A program made the translations under genes and the position numbers. Of a stretch of DNA of 64,000 nt, positions 34,423 to 42,579 are shown piece by piece; positions within the stretch are counted from its first letter, which is position 1; every line of letters begins with the position of its first letter. The notes beneath the pieces were generated by a model. The model was given only the letters and a program-made list of their open reading frames with translations, did not search any database and was not told where the DNA came from. Source of the stretch: Paraburkholderia edwinii (GTDB taxonomy: Bacteria > Pseudomonadota > Gammaproteobacteria > Burkholderiales > Burkholderiaceae); the NCBI RefSeq assembly GCF_019428685.1, contig NZ_CP080096.1, forward strand, positions 434,001 to 498,000. Direction: 5' to 3'.

Positions 34423-34704
34423 ATGATCCGCAAGTCACGCACTGCGTCGCAATTGCAGGACGAAGTCAGCCGGCGCATTCATCGCTTGCCCGACATCGTC
34501 GAAGAAGGCGTGAAAATCCGCGTACCGCGGCCGCAATTGCAGGAGCCGGATGCGACCGGCTGCAACTGGGACATGAAGCACTTCGGCAACCTTGCAGGCT
34601 ATGCGCGCGATGTCGCCGCGATCGTTGCAGCGGTACGCAAGGAATTCAATCTGTCGACGGAAACGAAAGACCTGGGCGGTCTCTTTGACGACGCTTCGCC
34701 GTGA
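34423..34704 (+). CDS. Conserved hypothetical protein, 93 residues
   Basis: I do not recognise a named family. The protein starts MIRKSRTASQLQDEVSRRIH and continues with VKIRVPRPQLQEPDATGCNW, then an alpha-helical GYARDVAAIVAAVRKEFNL. No signal peptide. The ribosome binding site AGGAGA at 34411-34416 favours the ATG at 34423 over an in-frame start 225 bases upstream, which would fall in the promoter region of the large effector gene. It diverges from that gene, but no functional link is evident. Confidence 0.7.
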   Translation: MIRKSRTASQLQDEVSRRIHRLPDIVEEGVKIRVPRPQLQEPDATGCNWDMKHFGNLAGYARDVAAIVAAVRKEFNLSTETKDLGGLFDDASP

Positions 34705-34773
34705 AGCGATGGCTATTGAACACGGCTTACGTTTGAGGTCCGCCAACGAAGCAGACAGCGTGAGGCACGGCTT

Positions 34774-35103
34774 CTATGCCGCGCTCAATGCCGCAAACGC
34801 GTCCTCTATCTGTGCGACTTCGGTCGGCCTCACGACGCGCGCAATCTCGGCGCCGTCGCGCATGAAAATCAGCGTCGGCCATAGCTTGACGCGGAACGAA
34901 CGGCCGAGCGGTCGGCCCGGTCCGTCTTCGATTTTCATATGGCGTGTACCCGGATGCTGCGCGAGCGCTTTTTCGATGGTGGGTTGCGCACCCTTGCAGT
35001 AGCCGCACCAGTCAGTGCCGAATTCGACAACGGTTACCCCCGCGAGTGCATCGACTTCGGCGCGCGTCGGCGCGGTCTTCGCATATTCGGTAACGGTGCT
35101 CAT
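34774..35103 (-). CDS. Thioredoxin-family protein
   Basis: A 109-residue cytoplasmic thioredoxin-fold protein. The active site is WCGYC with Cys33 and Cys36 (GTDWCGYCKGAQP), where classical thioredoxin has CGPC. The cis-proline region KLWPTLIFMRDG fits. It is likely a disulfide reductase or a specialised thiol oxidoreductase. Its ATG at 35103 is preceded by GAGGGAAT. It follows aroG by 132 bp on the same strand but is probably an independent unit. Confidence 0.92.
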   Translation of the reverse strand: MSTVTEYAKTAPTRAEVDALAGVTVVEFGTDWCGYCKGAQPTIEKALAQHPGTRHMKIEDGPGRPLGRSFRVKLWPTLIFMRDGAEIARVVRPTEVAQIEDAFAALSAA

Positions 35104-35235
35104 ATTCCCTCGTGCAACGATGTGAAAACCTTAAAAGGCGGACGGCGCACGCGTGTGCGCCTCACCTCCATGTTGCACGGATTCGGCGCCTTTCGCAGAA
35201 GCTCGCCAAAGGTGACGCCGCGCCGTGTGCGCCGC

Positions 35236-36357
35236 CTAGCCGCGTTGACGGCGCGCGCGCACGGCTTGTGCGAGTCCGTCGAGCACCGGCTCGGTCTGCG
35301 CCCAGGAGAGGCATGCATCGGTGATCGATACGCCCCGCGCAAGCGGCACGCCCGGCTTCAGGTCCTGCCGGCCCGCTTCGAGATGGCTTTCAATCATCAC
35401 GCCGATAATGCGACGGTCGCCACCCGACAGCTGTTGCCCGATATCTTTCGCGACTTCCGCTTGCCGCTCGTGCGATTTGCCCGAGTTCGCATGCGAGCAG
35501 TCGATCATGACCTGTTCGCGCAGACCGAGTTTGCGCAATGCCGCGCATGCTTCCTCGACGCCCGCGGCGTCGTAGTTCGGCCCTCGCTTGCCGCCGCGCA
35601 GGATGACGTGTGCGTCGTCGTTGCCGCGCGTTTCGAAGATCGCGGCCATGCCCATCTTCGTCATGCCCATGAAGGCATGGCTTGCGCGCGCGGCGACGAT
35701 CGCGTCGGCCGCGATCTGCACACCGCCGTCGGTGCCGTTCTTGAAGCCGATCGGACAGCTCATGCCCGATGCGAGCTGACGATGCGTCTGGCTCTCGGTC
35801 GTGCGCGCGCCGATCGCGCCCCATGCGATCAGATCCGCGATGTATTGCGGACTCAGCAGATCGAGGAATTCGGTGGCGGTCGGCAGGCCGAGCTTGCCGA
35901 TATCGAGCAGCAACTCGCGCGCGCGGCGCAGGCCTTCGTTGATGCGGAAACTGCCGTCGAGACGCGGATCGTTGATGTAACCCTTCCAGCCCACCGTCGT
36001 GCGCGGCTTTTCGAAGTACACGCGCATGACGATCAAAAGATCGTCGCGCAATGTATCGGCCTTCGCCTTCAGCAGATGCGCGTATTCGATGGCCTGATCG
36101 TGATCGTGAATCGAGCACGGGCCGACGATGATGACCGGCCGGTCATCGCGTCCGTGCAGCACGTTGGCCACTTCGGCGCGGCTTTGCTCGACAAGCGCCT
36201 GCACCGCGGGCGAAATCGGCAACTCGTCGAGCAGCAGCGCGGGGGAAATAAGCGGGCGCACCGCGCCGATGCGCGTGTCGTCGATGCGCGTGATGTCCTG
36301 GGTGGAATCGGCGGAACCGGCTTCCTGGTCTCGTGTGGGGTTGTCGATGCGGCTCAA
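35236..36357 (-). CDS. aroG: 3-deoxy-7-phosphoheptulonate (DAHP) synthase, class I (AroG type)
   Basis: First enzyme of the shikimate pathway, condensing phosphoenolpyruvate and erythrose 4-phosphate. Family motifs are present: IVGPCSIHDHDQAIEYA, KPRTTVGWKGYINDPRLDGS, TESQTHRQLASGMSCPIGFK, GKRGPNY and DCSHANSGK, with metal ligands Cys, His, Glu and Asp in these segments. The best start is TTG at 36357 with GGAG seven bases before, giving 373 residues; a far-upstream ATG at 36537 would add an unrelated 60-residue leader. The N-terminal extension of about 25 residues is longer than in E. coli AroG. Feedback specificity cannot be read. Confidence 0.95.
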   Translation of the reverse strand: MSRIDNPTRDQEAGSADSTQDITRIDDTRIGAVRPLISPALLLDELPISPAVQALVEQSRAEVANVLHGRDDRPVIIVGPCSIHDHDQAIEYAHLLKAKADTLRDDLLIVMRVYFEKPRTTVGWKGYINDPRLDGSFRINEGLRRARELLLDIGKLGLPTATEFLDLLSPQYIADLIAWGAIGARTTESQTHRQLASGMSCPIGFKNGTDGGVQIAADAIVAARASHAFMGMTKMGMAAIFETRGNDDAHVILRGGKRGPNYDAAGVEEACAALRKLGLREQVMIDCSHANSGKSHERQAEVAKDIGQQLSGGDRRIIGVMIESHLEAGRQDLKPGVPLARGVSITDACLSWAQTEPVLDGLAQAVRARRQRG

Positions 36358-36404
36358 GATGTTCTCCGGCTCGGGGCTTCGCGGGCTAGCGGTTGCGTGA
36401 CTCG

Positions 36405-36443
36405 TTCGCGACTCATTTTCGCGATTCGTTTTCGCGACCTGCG
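36405..36443. repeat. 13-bp tandem repeats in the aroG upstream region
   Basis: TTCGCGACTCATT (36405-36417) and TTCGCGATTCGTT (36418-36430) match at 11 of 13 bases, and a third, degenerate unit begins TTCGCGACC at 36431. They lie 48-86 bp upstream of the proposed TTG start of aroG and may be part of its untranslated leader. Confidence 0.7.
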
Positions 36444-36597
36444 GTTTTGTGGCGGTTCGCGACGGATTCCGCAACCGCAAAACCTCAATTATCGCATTTC
36501 GCAATCGCAGCGAAAGGCGGGCGCAGGGTTGATCCATGGCGCCCGCCTTGCGTCGTGCTTCATGTCACGCCCGCACGTTAGCGTCCCCGCCGCTGCC

Positions 36598-37686
36598 TCA
36601 GCTTCCGTTCATCAACTGCGCGAGATACGGCTTCCACACCTCCGGATGCGCGAGCGTCTGATGCCCGTACGACTGCGCTGTCTCCGGCATCTCGACATAG
36701 CGGCCGCCCGCCACTTCACCGATCAGCTTCTGCATGACGTTAAGGTCCGTCGCGTTGATCAGGTCATCGGAAAAATTGACGGCGAACAGGCGTCCGCGGA
36801 TTTTCGACAACTCGGGCGCCGGGTTGTAGTCCCACGACGATTCGAACCAGTACAACACGTCATTCGCGTCGGTTTTGCCGGCATTCGTGATCAGCGTGTC
36901 GACCATCTTCGTCGCCGATTCGCGGTCCGGCGCTTCGGCCTGAATGCGCGCGGGGTTGTTCGTCATCAGCGTGAAGACCGGCATCACGCGCGTCCATTGC
37001 GTCGGCTCGGCCGCATAGGCGCCGCCCTGCCAGGCCGGGTCGTTGCGGATCGCGCCGACGATCATCTGCCGCCACATCCAGTTGCGGCCCGCCATCGCGA
37101 TCGGCTGGCTCGCGATCGGCATCAGCGCGTCGGCCATGCCCGGGTAGCGCTCGCCCCACATCCACGTCTGCATGCCGCCCATCGACGTGCCGAGCACGAG
37201 CCGCAAATGCCTGATCTTCAGGCCGTCGACGAGTAGCTGATGGTTCGCCTCGACGACGTCGCCGTAACCGTAATGCGGGAAATTCATCCGCATGCCGTCG
37301 CTCGGCTTCGTCGAACCGCCGCGGCCGAGGCCGTCGGGGATCACGATGAAGTAGCGGCTCGCGTCGAGCGGCTGGCCGGGCGCGAAGAGTTCCTTGCGCA
37401 TCAGCGGCGTCAGATACGCGTTGCTCGTGCCCGTGGTGCCGTGCATCAGGAGCACGGCGTTGGTCACGTCGCCGTGCGTATCGCGCTGCGGAGTACCGAG
37501 CGTCACGTAATGGATGCGGATCTCGGGCAGGATCGTGCCGTCCGAGAAATGGAAGTCGCGCGCGACGAAATCGGCCGCGTGCTCGGGAACGGCAGCACTG
37601 GCATTGGAAGGCGTTGCAGCAAAAGCGTGATTGGCAAGCGAGAGGGCTGCGAGCATGGCTGCTCGCTTCGCGATCGATCGGATCAC
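36598..37686 (-). CDS. Exported alpha/beta hydrolase of the homoserine O-acetyltransferase (MetX) fold
   Basis: A 362-residue protein with an apparent Sec signal peptide (about 1-24, IAKRAAMLAALSLANHAFA then ATPS). The mature part has the MetX pattern: LLMHGTTGTSNAYL, DGLGRGGSTKP, nucleophile Ser168 in LGTSMGGMQTW, late FAVNFSDDLIN and YGHQTLAHPEVW with likely Asp and His. True MetX is cytosolic, so this copy is more likely a periplasmic esterase or acyltransferase. I chose GTG at 37686 because CGGAGAC lies just upstream; the frame extends further but without family similarity. It stands alone. Confidence 0.88.
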   Translation of the reverse strand: MIRSIAKRAAMLAALSLANHAFAATPSNASAAVPEHAADFVARDFHFSDGTILPEIRIHYVTLGTPQRDTHGDVTNAVLLMHGTTGTSNAYLTPLMRKELFAPGQPLDASRYFIVIPDGLGRGGSTKPSDGMRMNFPHYGYGDVVEANHQLLVDGLKIRHLRLVLGTSMGGMQTWMWGERYPGMADALMPIASQPIAMAGRNWMWRQMIVGAIRNDPAWQGGAYAAEPTQWTRVMPVFTLMTNNPARIQAEAPDRESATKMVDTLITNAGKTDANDVLYWFESSWDYNPAPELSKIRGRLFAVNFSDDLINATDLNVMQKLIGEVAGGRYVEMPETAQSYGHQTLAHPEVWKPYLAQLMNGS

Positions 37687-37992
37687 TTCGGTCTCCGTTT
37701 TGTTGTGAAGATTTTGGAGTGCGATCGTACACGAACGCGGCGCTCGATGTTTATCGATTCGCTGTCTTGCCGCTTTCAATTGTCGCACTGCGTCACCGGG
37801 CCGCTATGCGAGTGGCCGTGCGTCGAATATATGTAGTGTCAGTGCAGTTTTGCGGCAGCCCGCGCCACGCTTTGTTCGAACGAAAGATGCGTACCTGATA
37901 GTTCGATTCAATTGGTATCCGGACGTTTGGCGACGTGTAATGCGTATTCCCGTGCTCTGCCTTTTTTCTAACCGTTACAACCGGAGAGATTC
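37687..37992. promoter_or_regulatory. 306-bp divergent region between MetX-like gene and DUF3562 gene
   Basis: Holds the promoters of both flanking genes. A short palindrome with TTCGAA centred near 37880 is visible, and CGGAGAG just before 37993 is the DUF3562 ribosome binding site. Nothing else is supported. Confidence 0.4.
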
Positions 37993-38190
37993 ATGGCCCA
38001 GCCACAACTTGACGCCGAAGAAGTCGTCAAGGCAATCGCCGCTGAAACGAACACCCCGCCTGAAACCGTCTCGAAGCTCTATTCCGACACGCTGGCGCAA
38101 TACCAGTCCGACGGCCGCATTCTCGATTACATGCCGCTGCTCGCTGCCAAGCGAGTGCGAGAGACGCTGCGCCATCCGCCGTCGCGCTAA
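37993..38190 (+). CDS. DUF3562 small protein
   Basis: A 65-residue soluble, helical protein. LDAEEVVKAIAAETNTPPET followed by VSKLYSDTLAQYQSDGRILDY and VFxxKRVRE-like ending (LLAAKRVRETLR) are characteristic of the DUF3562 family of Burkholderiaceae, whose function is unknown. The ATG follows CGGAGAGATTC. The acetyltransferase gene begins 12 bp after its stop, so the two probably form an operon. Confidence 0.9.
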   Translation: MAQPQLDAEEVVKAIAAETNTPPETVSKLYSDTLAQYQSDGRILDYMPLLAAKRVRETLRHPPSR

Positions 38191-38202
38191 GCGCGCGTTG
38201 CG

Positions 38203-38679
38203 ATGATGAGCGGCCCACTTCTGGTTCGACCTCGGGTTCGTCCCGTCAAGCCCGACGATTTCGACGCATGGCTGCCGCTGTGGGACGGCTATAACCGTTT
38301 TTACGGCCGCGCCGGTGCGACCGCGTTGCCGCGCGAAATCACGCAACTGACATGGGCGCGATTTTTCGACGGTTACGAGCCGATGCATGCGCTCGTCGCT
38401 GAACGCGACGGCAAGCTCGTGGGCCTCGTGCACTACCTGTATCACCGCAACACGATCATGGCCGGCCCGACCTGTTATCTGCAGGATCTTTTTACCGACG
38501 AAGCGGAACGCGGCCAGGGCGTCGGCCGCGCGCTGATCGAACGCGTGTATGAAGAAGCGCGCGCTGCGCGTGCGGAACGTGTGTACTGGCTGACTCACGA
38601 GACCAATGCGACGGCGATGCGGTTGTACGACAGCATCGCCGAGCGCTCAGGGTTCGTGGTTTATCGCAAGGCGCTTTGA
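38203..38679 (+). CDS. GNAT-family N-acetyltransferase
   Basis: A 158-residue GNAT protein. The acetyl-CoA pyrophosphate-binding motif reads RGQGVGRALIERVYEEAR, preceded by the beta4 strand TCYLQDLFTDEAE and followed by VYWLTHETNATAMRLYD. It resembles the spermidine/diamine-type group, with the long alkyl-acceptor pocket unproven. Starts are MMSG at 38203 or the next ATG, one codon later. It is probably cotranscribed with the DUF3562 gene. Confidence 0.9.
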   Translation: MMSGPLLVRPRVRPVKPDDFDAWLPLWDGYNRFYGRAGATALPREITQLTWARFFDGYEPMHALVAERDGKLVGLVHYLYHRNTIMAGPTCYLQDLFTDEAERGQGVGRALIERVYEEARAARAERVYWLTHETNATAMRLYDSIAERSGFVVYRKAL

Positions 38680-38729
38680 ATTCGTGCTGCAAGTGCTACG
38701 CGTGCTGTAGACGCTGCGTTGACGAGAGG

Positions 38730-39311
38730 TCAACGCAGATCGTTCAGCAACGACGCGCGAACGTTCGCTTCAATTGCCTGCACCGGCACCGGATAGTTCG
38801 GGTGATCGCATCCGATCATCAACGCCGCGCCGTCGCGTAAACGCGCCTTCATCGCGGGCGTCAGCTCGAAGCGCGCGAAATGCACGGCGGACGTCTTCTC
38901 GTTGTTCTCGCGATCGAGATCTTCGTCGGCAATCGCGTAGACGGGCGCTTCGCCCTCCACCTGAATAAACACGCGATCTTCGATGCCGATAAGCCGCGCA
39001 AGCGCCGCGCGCCGCTCGACCTCGTTTTCGTACTCGAGCTGGATCGTCGCTTTCAGATTGCTGCCGTCGGGTACGAGGGGCAAGTACGCTTCGAGCTCGC
39101 CCTGAATGCCGTCTTCGTCGAAAATCTTCTCGATGTGCAGCATTTCCTGGATCTGGTAGCGAATCGTCAACTCGTCTTCGAACAGAAACGTCAGGTGGTT
39201 ACCGAGTTTCACGGTGCGCTGTTTTTTGTGCTCGATCACGCGGCTGCGCATCGTCGTGCGCGACTTCGAATAGTTCTCGAGCGACAACAGGGAGTTCCTT
39301 GCGATCGTCAT
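38730..39311 (-). CDS. DUF3501 protein of the rubrerythrin/Fe-S cluster
   Basis: A 193-residue soluble protein, starting MTIARNSLLSLENYSKSR with the conserved RSRVIEHKKQRTVKLGNHLT and FEDELTIRYQIQEMLHIEKI of DUF3501. Its function is unknown. It lies 28 bp downstream of the Fe-S protein gene and behind rubrerythrin, an order that recurs in many proteobacteria and suggests a shared peroxide or redox role. The ATG at 39311 follows AAGGACAT. No cofactor motif is visible. Confidence 0.92.
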   Translation of the reverse strand: MTIARNSLLSLENYSKSRTTMRSRVIEHKKQRTVKLGNHLTFLFEDELTIRYQIQEMLHIEKIFDEDGIQGELEAYLPLVPDGSNLKATIQLEYENEVERRAALARLIGIEDRVFIQVEGEAPVYAIADEDLDRENNEKTSAVHFARFELTPAMKARLRDGAALMIGCDHPNYPVPVQAIEANVRASLLNDLR

Positions 39312-39339
39312 CGGATGTCCTTGCGAAGGATGAGGGGGC

Positions 39340-40677
39340 TCATAAACCGTAGGCCTTGCGCAGCAGCGTCAGCGGATGCGCGAGTTGCGCCTTCGGCAAA
39401 CCGTTTTCGTCGATTCCCTGTTCGATATGGTGGCCGGCCAACTGGCAGTCGGACGAGATGTAGTCGGGCTGCGGTTGCGCCATCGCCTTGAAGACCGGCG
39501 TGCCGATTTTCATCGCGGTCTGGTGGAACTCCTTTTTTACGCCGAACGTGCCTGCATGTCCGGAGCAACGCTCAACTATCGTTACCTGCGTATCCGGCAC
39601 GAGCGCCAACGTCTCCGATGTCTTGCGGCCGATGTTTTGTACGCGTGCATGACACGGCACGTGATAGGAGACCTTGCCGAGCGGCGTATTGAAATCGGTC
39701 TTGAGCAGGCCATCGCGATGCCGCGACACGAAGTACTCGAACGGATCCCAGAATGCTTCGCTGACCGCGCGCACATCGGCGTCGTCAGGGAACATCAGCG
39801 GCAGTTCGTGCTTGTACATCATCACGCAGCTTGGAATCGCGCCGATGATCGCGTAACCGTTACGCGCGTACTTTGCGAGTATCGGCAGATTCTTCTCTTT
39901 CTTTTGCGCGACGCCGTCGAGGTCGCCCTGCTCGAGCAGAGGCATGCCGCAACATGCTTCACTGGTGACAAGCTCGTACGGGATATCGTTATGCGCGAGC
40001 ACTGCAAGCAGATCGTGGCCGATGCCCGGCTCGTTGAAATTCACATAGCAGGTTGCATAAATTGCGATCTTGCCGGGCGTTCGCTCGCCGTCGCGAATCG
40101 AGGTCTCACGCGAGCGCTTCGCTGCGCTGCGGAATTTGCGCGATGCAAACGATGGGAGCCATGCATCCTTATCGACACCGAGCGTCTTTTCCATCAATCC
40201 GCGCGCCGCGGCCGTATGGTTCACCGCGTTGATGGCTTGCGTGACGACCGGAATGCCCGCGAAATGGCCAAGCGCATCGGTATTCGACAAGAATCTGTCG
40301 CGCGTTTTGACCTCGCCGCGCTTATAGCTCGCCGCTTTTGCGCGCAGCATCAAATGCGGAAAGTCGACATTCCACGGATGCGGCGGCACATAGGGGCATT
40401 TCGTCATGTAGCAGAGGTCGCATAGATAACATTGATCGACCACCTTGCCGAAATGCGCCTTGTCGACTTCGTGTGCTTCACCAGTGTCGGTTTCGTCGAC
40501 GAGATCGAACAGCGTCGGGAATGCACCGCACAACGATACGCAACGGCGGCAGCCCGCGCAGATATCGAAGACACGTGTCAGCTCTTCGTCGATAGCGCTC
40601 TGATCGTAGAAGCTGTCGGAACGCCAGTCGAGCGCATGCCGCGTGGGTGCTTCGAGACTGCCTTCCTTGTGGGGCAT
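39340..40677 (-). CDS. Heterodisulfide-reductase-like Fe-S protein (GlpC/HdrD type)
   Basis: A 445-residue iron-sulfur protein. Two 4Fe-4S ferredoxin motifs lie at Cys40-Cys43-Cys46-Cys50 and Cys83-Cys86-Cys89-Cys94. They are followed by two CCG domains, the first with CYVNFN and ACCGMP, the second with CHARVQ and RCSGHAG in place of the usual CCG. It may pass electrons from a dehydrogenase or quinol to a partner such as rubrerythrin. Start ATG at 40677 follows GGGAGAC; upstream in-frame codons are less well placed. It is cotranscribed with the DUF3501 gene and probably rubrerythrin, 199 bp upstream. Confidence 0.92.
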   Translation of the reverse strand: MPHKEGSLEAPTRHALDWRSDSFYDQSAIDEELTRVFDICAGCRRCVSLCGAFPTLFDLVDETDTGEAHEVDKAHFGKVVDQCYLCDLCYMTKCPYVPPHPWNVDFPHLMLRAKAASYKRGEVKTRDRFLSNTDALGHFAGIPVVTQAINAVNHTAAARGLMEKTLGVDKDAWLPSFASRKFRSAAKRSRETSIRDGERTPGKIAIYATCYVNFNEPGIGHDLLAVLAHNDIPYELVTSEACCGMPLLEQGDLDGVAQKKEKNLPILAKYARNGYAIIGAIPSCVMMYKHELPLMFPDDADVRAVSEAFWDPFEYFVSRHRDGLLKTDFNTPLGKVSYHVPCHARVQNIGRKTSETLALVPDTQVTIVERCSGHAGTFGVKKEFHQTAMKIGTPVFKAMAQPQPDYISSDCQLAGHHIEQGIDENGLPKAQLAHPLTLLRKAYGL

Positions 40678-40876
40678 GACGTCAGTCTCCCTTTTCATCA
40701 TTCTTGTATAAGCAGCGCCGCTTGTGGGGCCGGTCGCACACCAATTGCATACGAATTGCACGCGAAGCAGCGCGAGAAGCTGCGGACAGTTGCCGCAGTT
40801 TCTCGCGCAATGCGTGGTGCGTGCCGTTTAGCGAAACGGCATCGAGCGCCAACTCACAGCGCCGGCGTTGGCGTTG

Positions 40877-41299
40877 TCAATCCACCAGCGAATCGAGCGC
40901 TTTCGAATAGCGGTTAGCGTGACTGCGTTCCGCCTTGGCCAGCGTTTCGAACCAGTTGGCGATTTCATCGAAGCCTTCGTCGCGCGCCGTTTTCGCCATG
41001 CCCGGGTACATGTCGGTGTATTCGTGCGTTTCACCGGCGATCGCGGCCTCGAGGTTCAGGCGCGACGGGCCGAACGGCAAACCGGTGGCGGGGTCGCCGG
41101 ACGCCTCGAGATATTCAAGGTGTCCATGCGCGTGACCCGTCTCTCCTTCAGCGGTCGAACGGAACAGCGCCGCGACGTCATTCTGGCCCTCGACGTCCGC
41201 TTTAGCGGCGAAATACAGGTAGCGACGATTCGCCTGCGATTCGCCGGCGAATGCGGCCTTAAGGTTGTCCTCGGTTTTGGATCCCTTCAGTTGCGTCAT
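40877..41299 (-). CDS. rbr: Rubrerythrin (diiron domain only)
   Basis: A 140-residue four-helix diiron protein that reduces hydrogen peroxide. Metal-ligand segments are [45 protein letters not shown] and [15 protein letters not shown]. The C-terminal rubredoxin domain found in classical rubrerythrin is absent, so an external electron donor is needed. The downstream Fe-S protein could fill that role (inference). ATG at 41299 is preceded by GGAGG. Confidence 0.93.
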   Translation of the reverse strand: MTQLKGSKTEDNLKAAFAGESQANRRYLYFAAKADVEGQNDVAALFRSTAEGETGHAHGHLEYLEASGDPATGLPFGPSRLNLEAAIAGETHEYTDMYPGMAKTARDEGFDEIANWFETLAKAERSHANRYSKALDSLVD

Positions 41300-41529
41300 C
41301 TGAGCCTCCGTCCATCTCTTGTAGTGTGGGGATCGCGCGTTGGGGAGACGAACACAGTCGCAAGCGACCACGGCTGGACACGCGCGCCTGAGCCGTGCAT
41401 TAAATCTAGAAGCTCGCTCATGCGTTCCCAATTGTGATTTTCAATCTCGCTGATAGTGGTTTGGGTTGCATAACTTTTCGTCCGACGTAGACTGGTGTAG
41501 CGGACGAACCTCTTTGCGAGGAAGTAGAA

Positions 41530-41889
41530 ATGCGGCTGACCATCCTTATCAACGGTTCGGATCCAACCGTCAATCATGACTATGCGGTGCTCTGGCTCGA
41601 CACCGAGCAGCGCCGCTGGTCCAGAGAAGCCCACGAAGGCGTGCATCTTCCCCCGTGGGGAGAATTGCGCGATCAGGAAGGTGTCACGGCGTTATGCGCG
41701 CCGAGCGCAGACGCGCCCCTGTGCACGCTGCAAGGCTTGCACGTCGATCGCAGGCAGCGTGTCAGTTCGTCGCAAGGCGTTGCGGCGTGGGAATCCGAAC
41801 GCACGCGTTCGACGATGAACGGTTTCTGGCGCCTGCAAGCGGTCGATCGCCAACCGGTAGAAGCGGAAAACAGCATTTTCGGGCGCTGA
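41530..41889 (+). CDS. Conserved hypothetical protein, 119 residues
   Basis: I do not recognise a family. The sequence starts MRLTILINGSDPTVNHDYAV, is soluble and moderately charged, with three Cys/Trp-rich patches (LWLDTEQRRW, LCTLQGLHV). The ATG at 41530 is preceded by GAGGA at 41518-41522. An 8-bp inverted repeat, TTCGTCCG (41477-41484) with CGGACGAA (41501-41508), lies in the leader and could be an operator. It diverges from the rubrerythrin gene across a 230-bp gap. Confidence 0.6.
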   Translation: MRLTILINGSDPTVNHDYAVLWLDTEQRRWSREAHEGVHLPPWGELRDQEGVTALCAPSADAPLCTLQGLHVDRRQRVSSSQGVAAWESERTRSTMNGFWRLQAVDRQPVEAENSIFGR

Positions 41890-42075
41890 CAGGGTGCCCT
41901 CGCCACGCGCGTGCATCGGTCATGCGCGCTGCGCAACAGCCATTCAGAGTGAATGGTGCGATGCGCCGACGGAAGTGCAAAACGCATGACCGCCGGCGCT
42001 TCTGTTTTGTCCGCGCGTTTTATCAATCCGTTTCTGATGCAGGCTGCGTTAGCAACGTAAGCGGCATTTGCGGCC

Positions 42076-42432
42076 TTAGTGACTCGCGCCATCGTATGCG
42101 GTAGGTTTTAGCGCTGCCGGATCGACGTTGTCGAGGCATCGCGCATTGATCGCCACCATCCGCGTGCCGTCCGGCATCGCGCCGTACGAATAGGCTTCGA
42201 CGCCGCATACGCGGCAGAACTGATGCCTGATTACATGCTTGTTGAACAGATACTCCTGCGCCGCACTCTCGTCGGTGCTTAATCTGAAGTGGTCCACCGG
42301 CGCAAAGCCAAGAATCAGGCCGCGCTTCCTGCAAATCGAGCAGTTGCATGTGATCGTCTGGTCGAGATCGACGTCGACGGTGAATCGCAAGGCGCCGCAA
42401 TGGCAGCCGCCCGAATAGTTCTGTTGCGCCAT
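42076..42432 (-). CDS. GFA-family zinc protein (glutathione-dependent formaldehyde-activating-like)
   Basis: A 118-residue Cys-rich protein. Zinc-binding motifs are Cys10-His-Cys12 (GGCHCGALRF), Cys29-Asn-Cys31-Ser-Ile-Cys34 and Cys73-Arg-Val-Cys76. This layout defines the GFA/CENP-V fold. Only a few members catalyse S-hydroxymethylglutathione formation, so the name does not prove function. ATG at 42432 is preferred to one two codons upstream because GGGAG then lies six bases before the start. Confidence 0.92.
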   Translation of the reverse strand: MAQQNYSGGCHCGALRFTVDVDLDQTITCNCSICRKRGLILGFAPVDHFRLSTDESAAQEYLFNKHVIRHQFCRVCGVEAYSYGAMPDGTRMVAINARCLDNVDPAALKPTAYDGASH

Positions 42433-42579
42433 TTTCATCTCCCTTTTTGTGCAGGTTCGGAGCGGATTGCTGCAGTGCAATCGTGCTGATGCGGCCATGC
42501 CCCGCGCGACGCTATACTTGCGCACCTTGCCGTTCCTGCCAACCCCCTTTTCCGCGGTTTTTCCTTCCGTTTGCGATCC

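Noticed and set aside
34162..34450. A hrpII-box/PIP-like element (TTCG-N16-TTCG) upstream of the large effector gene
   Set aside because: Searched by eye on the relevant strand; no pair at the right spacing. The nearest CGAA at 34315 has no partner 20 bases away.
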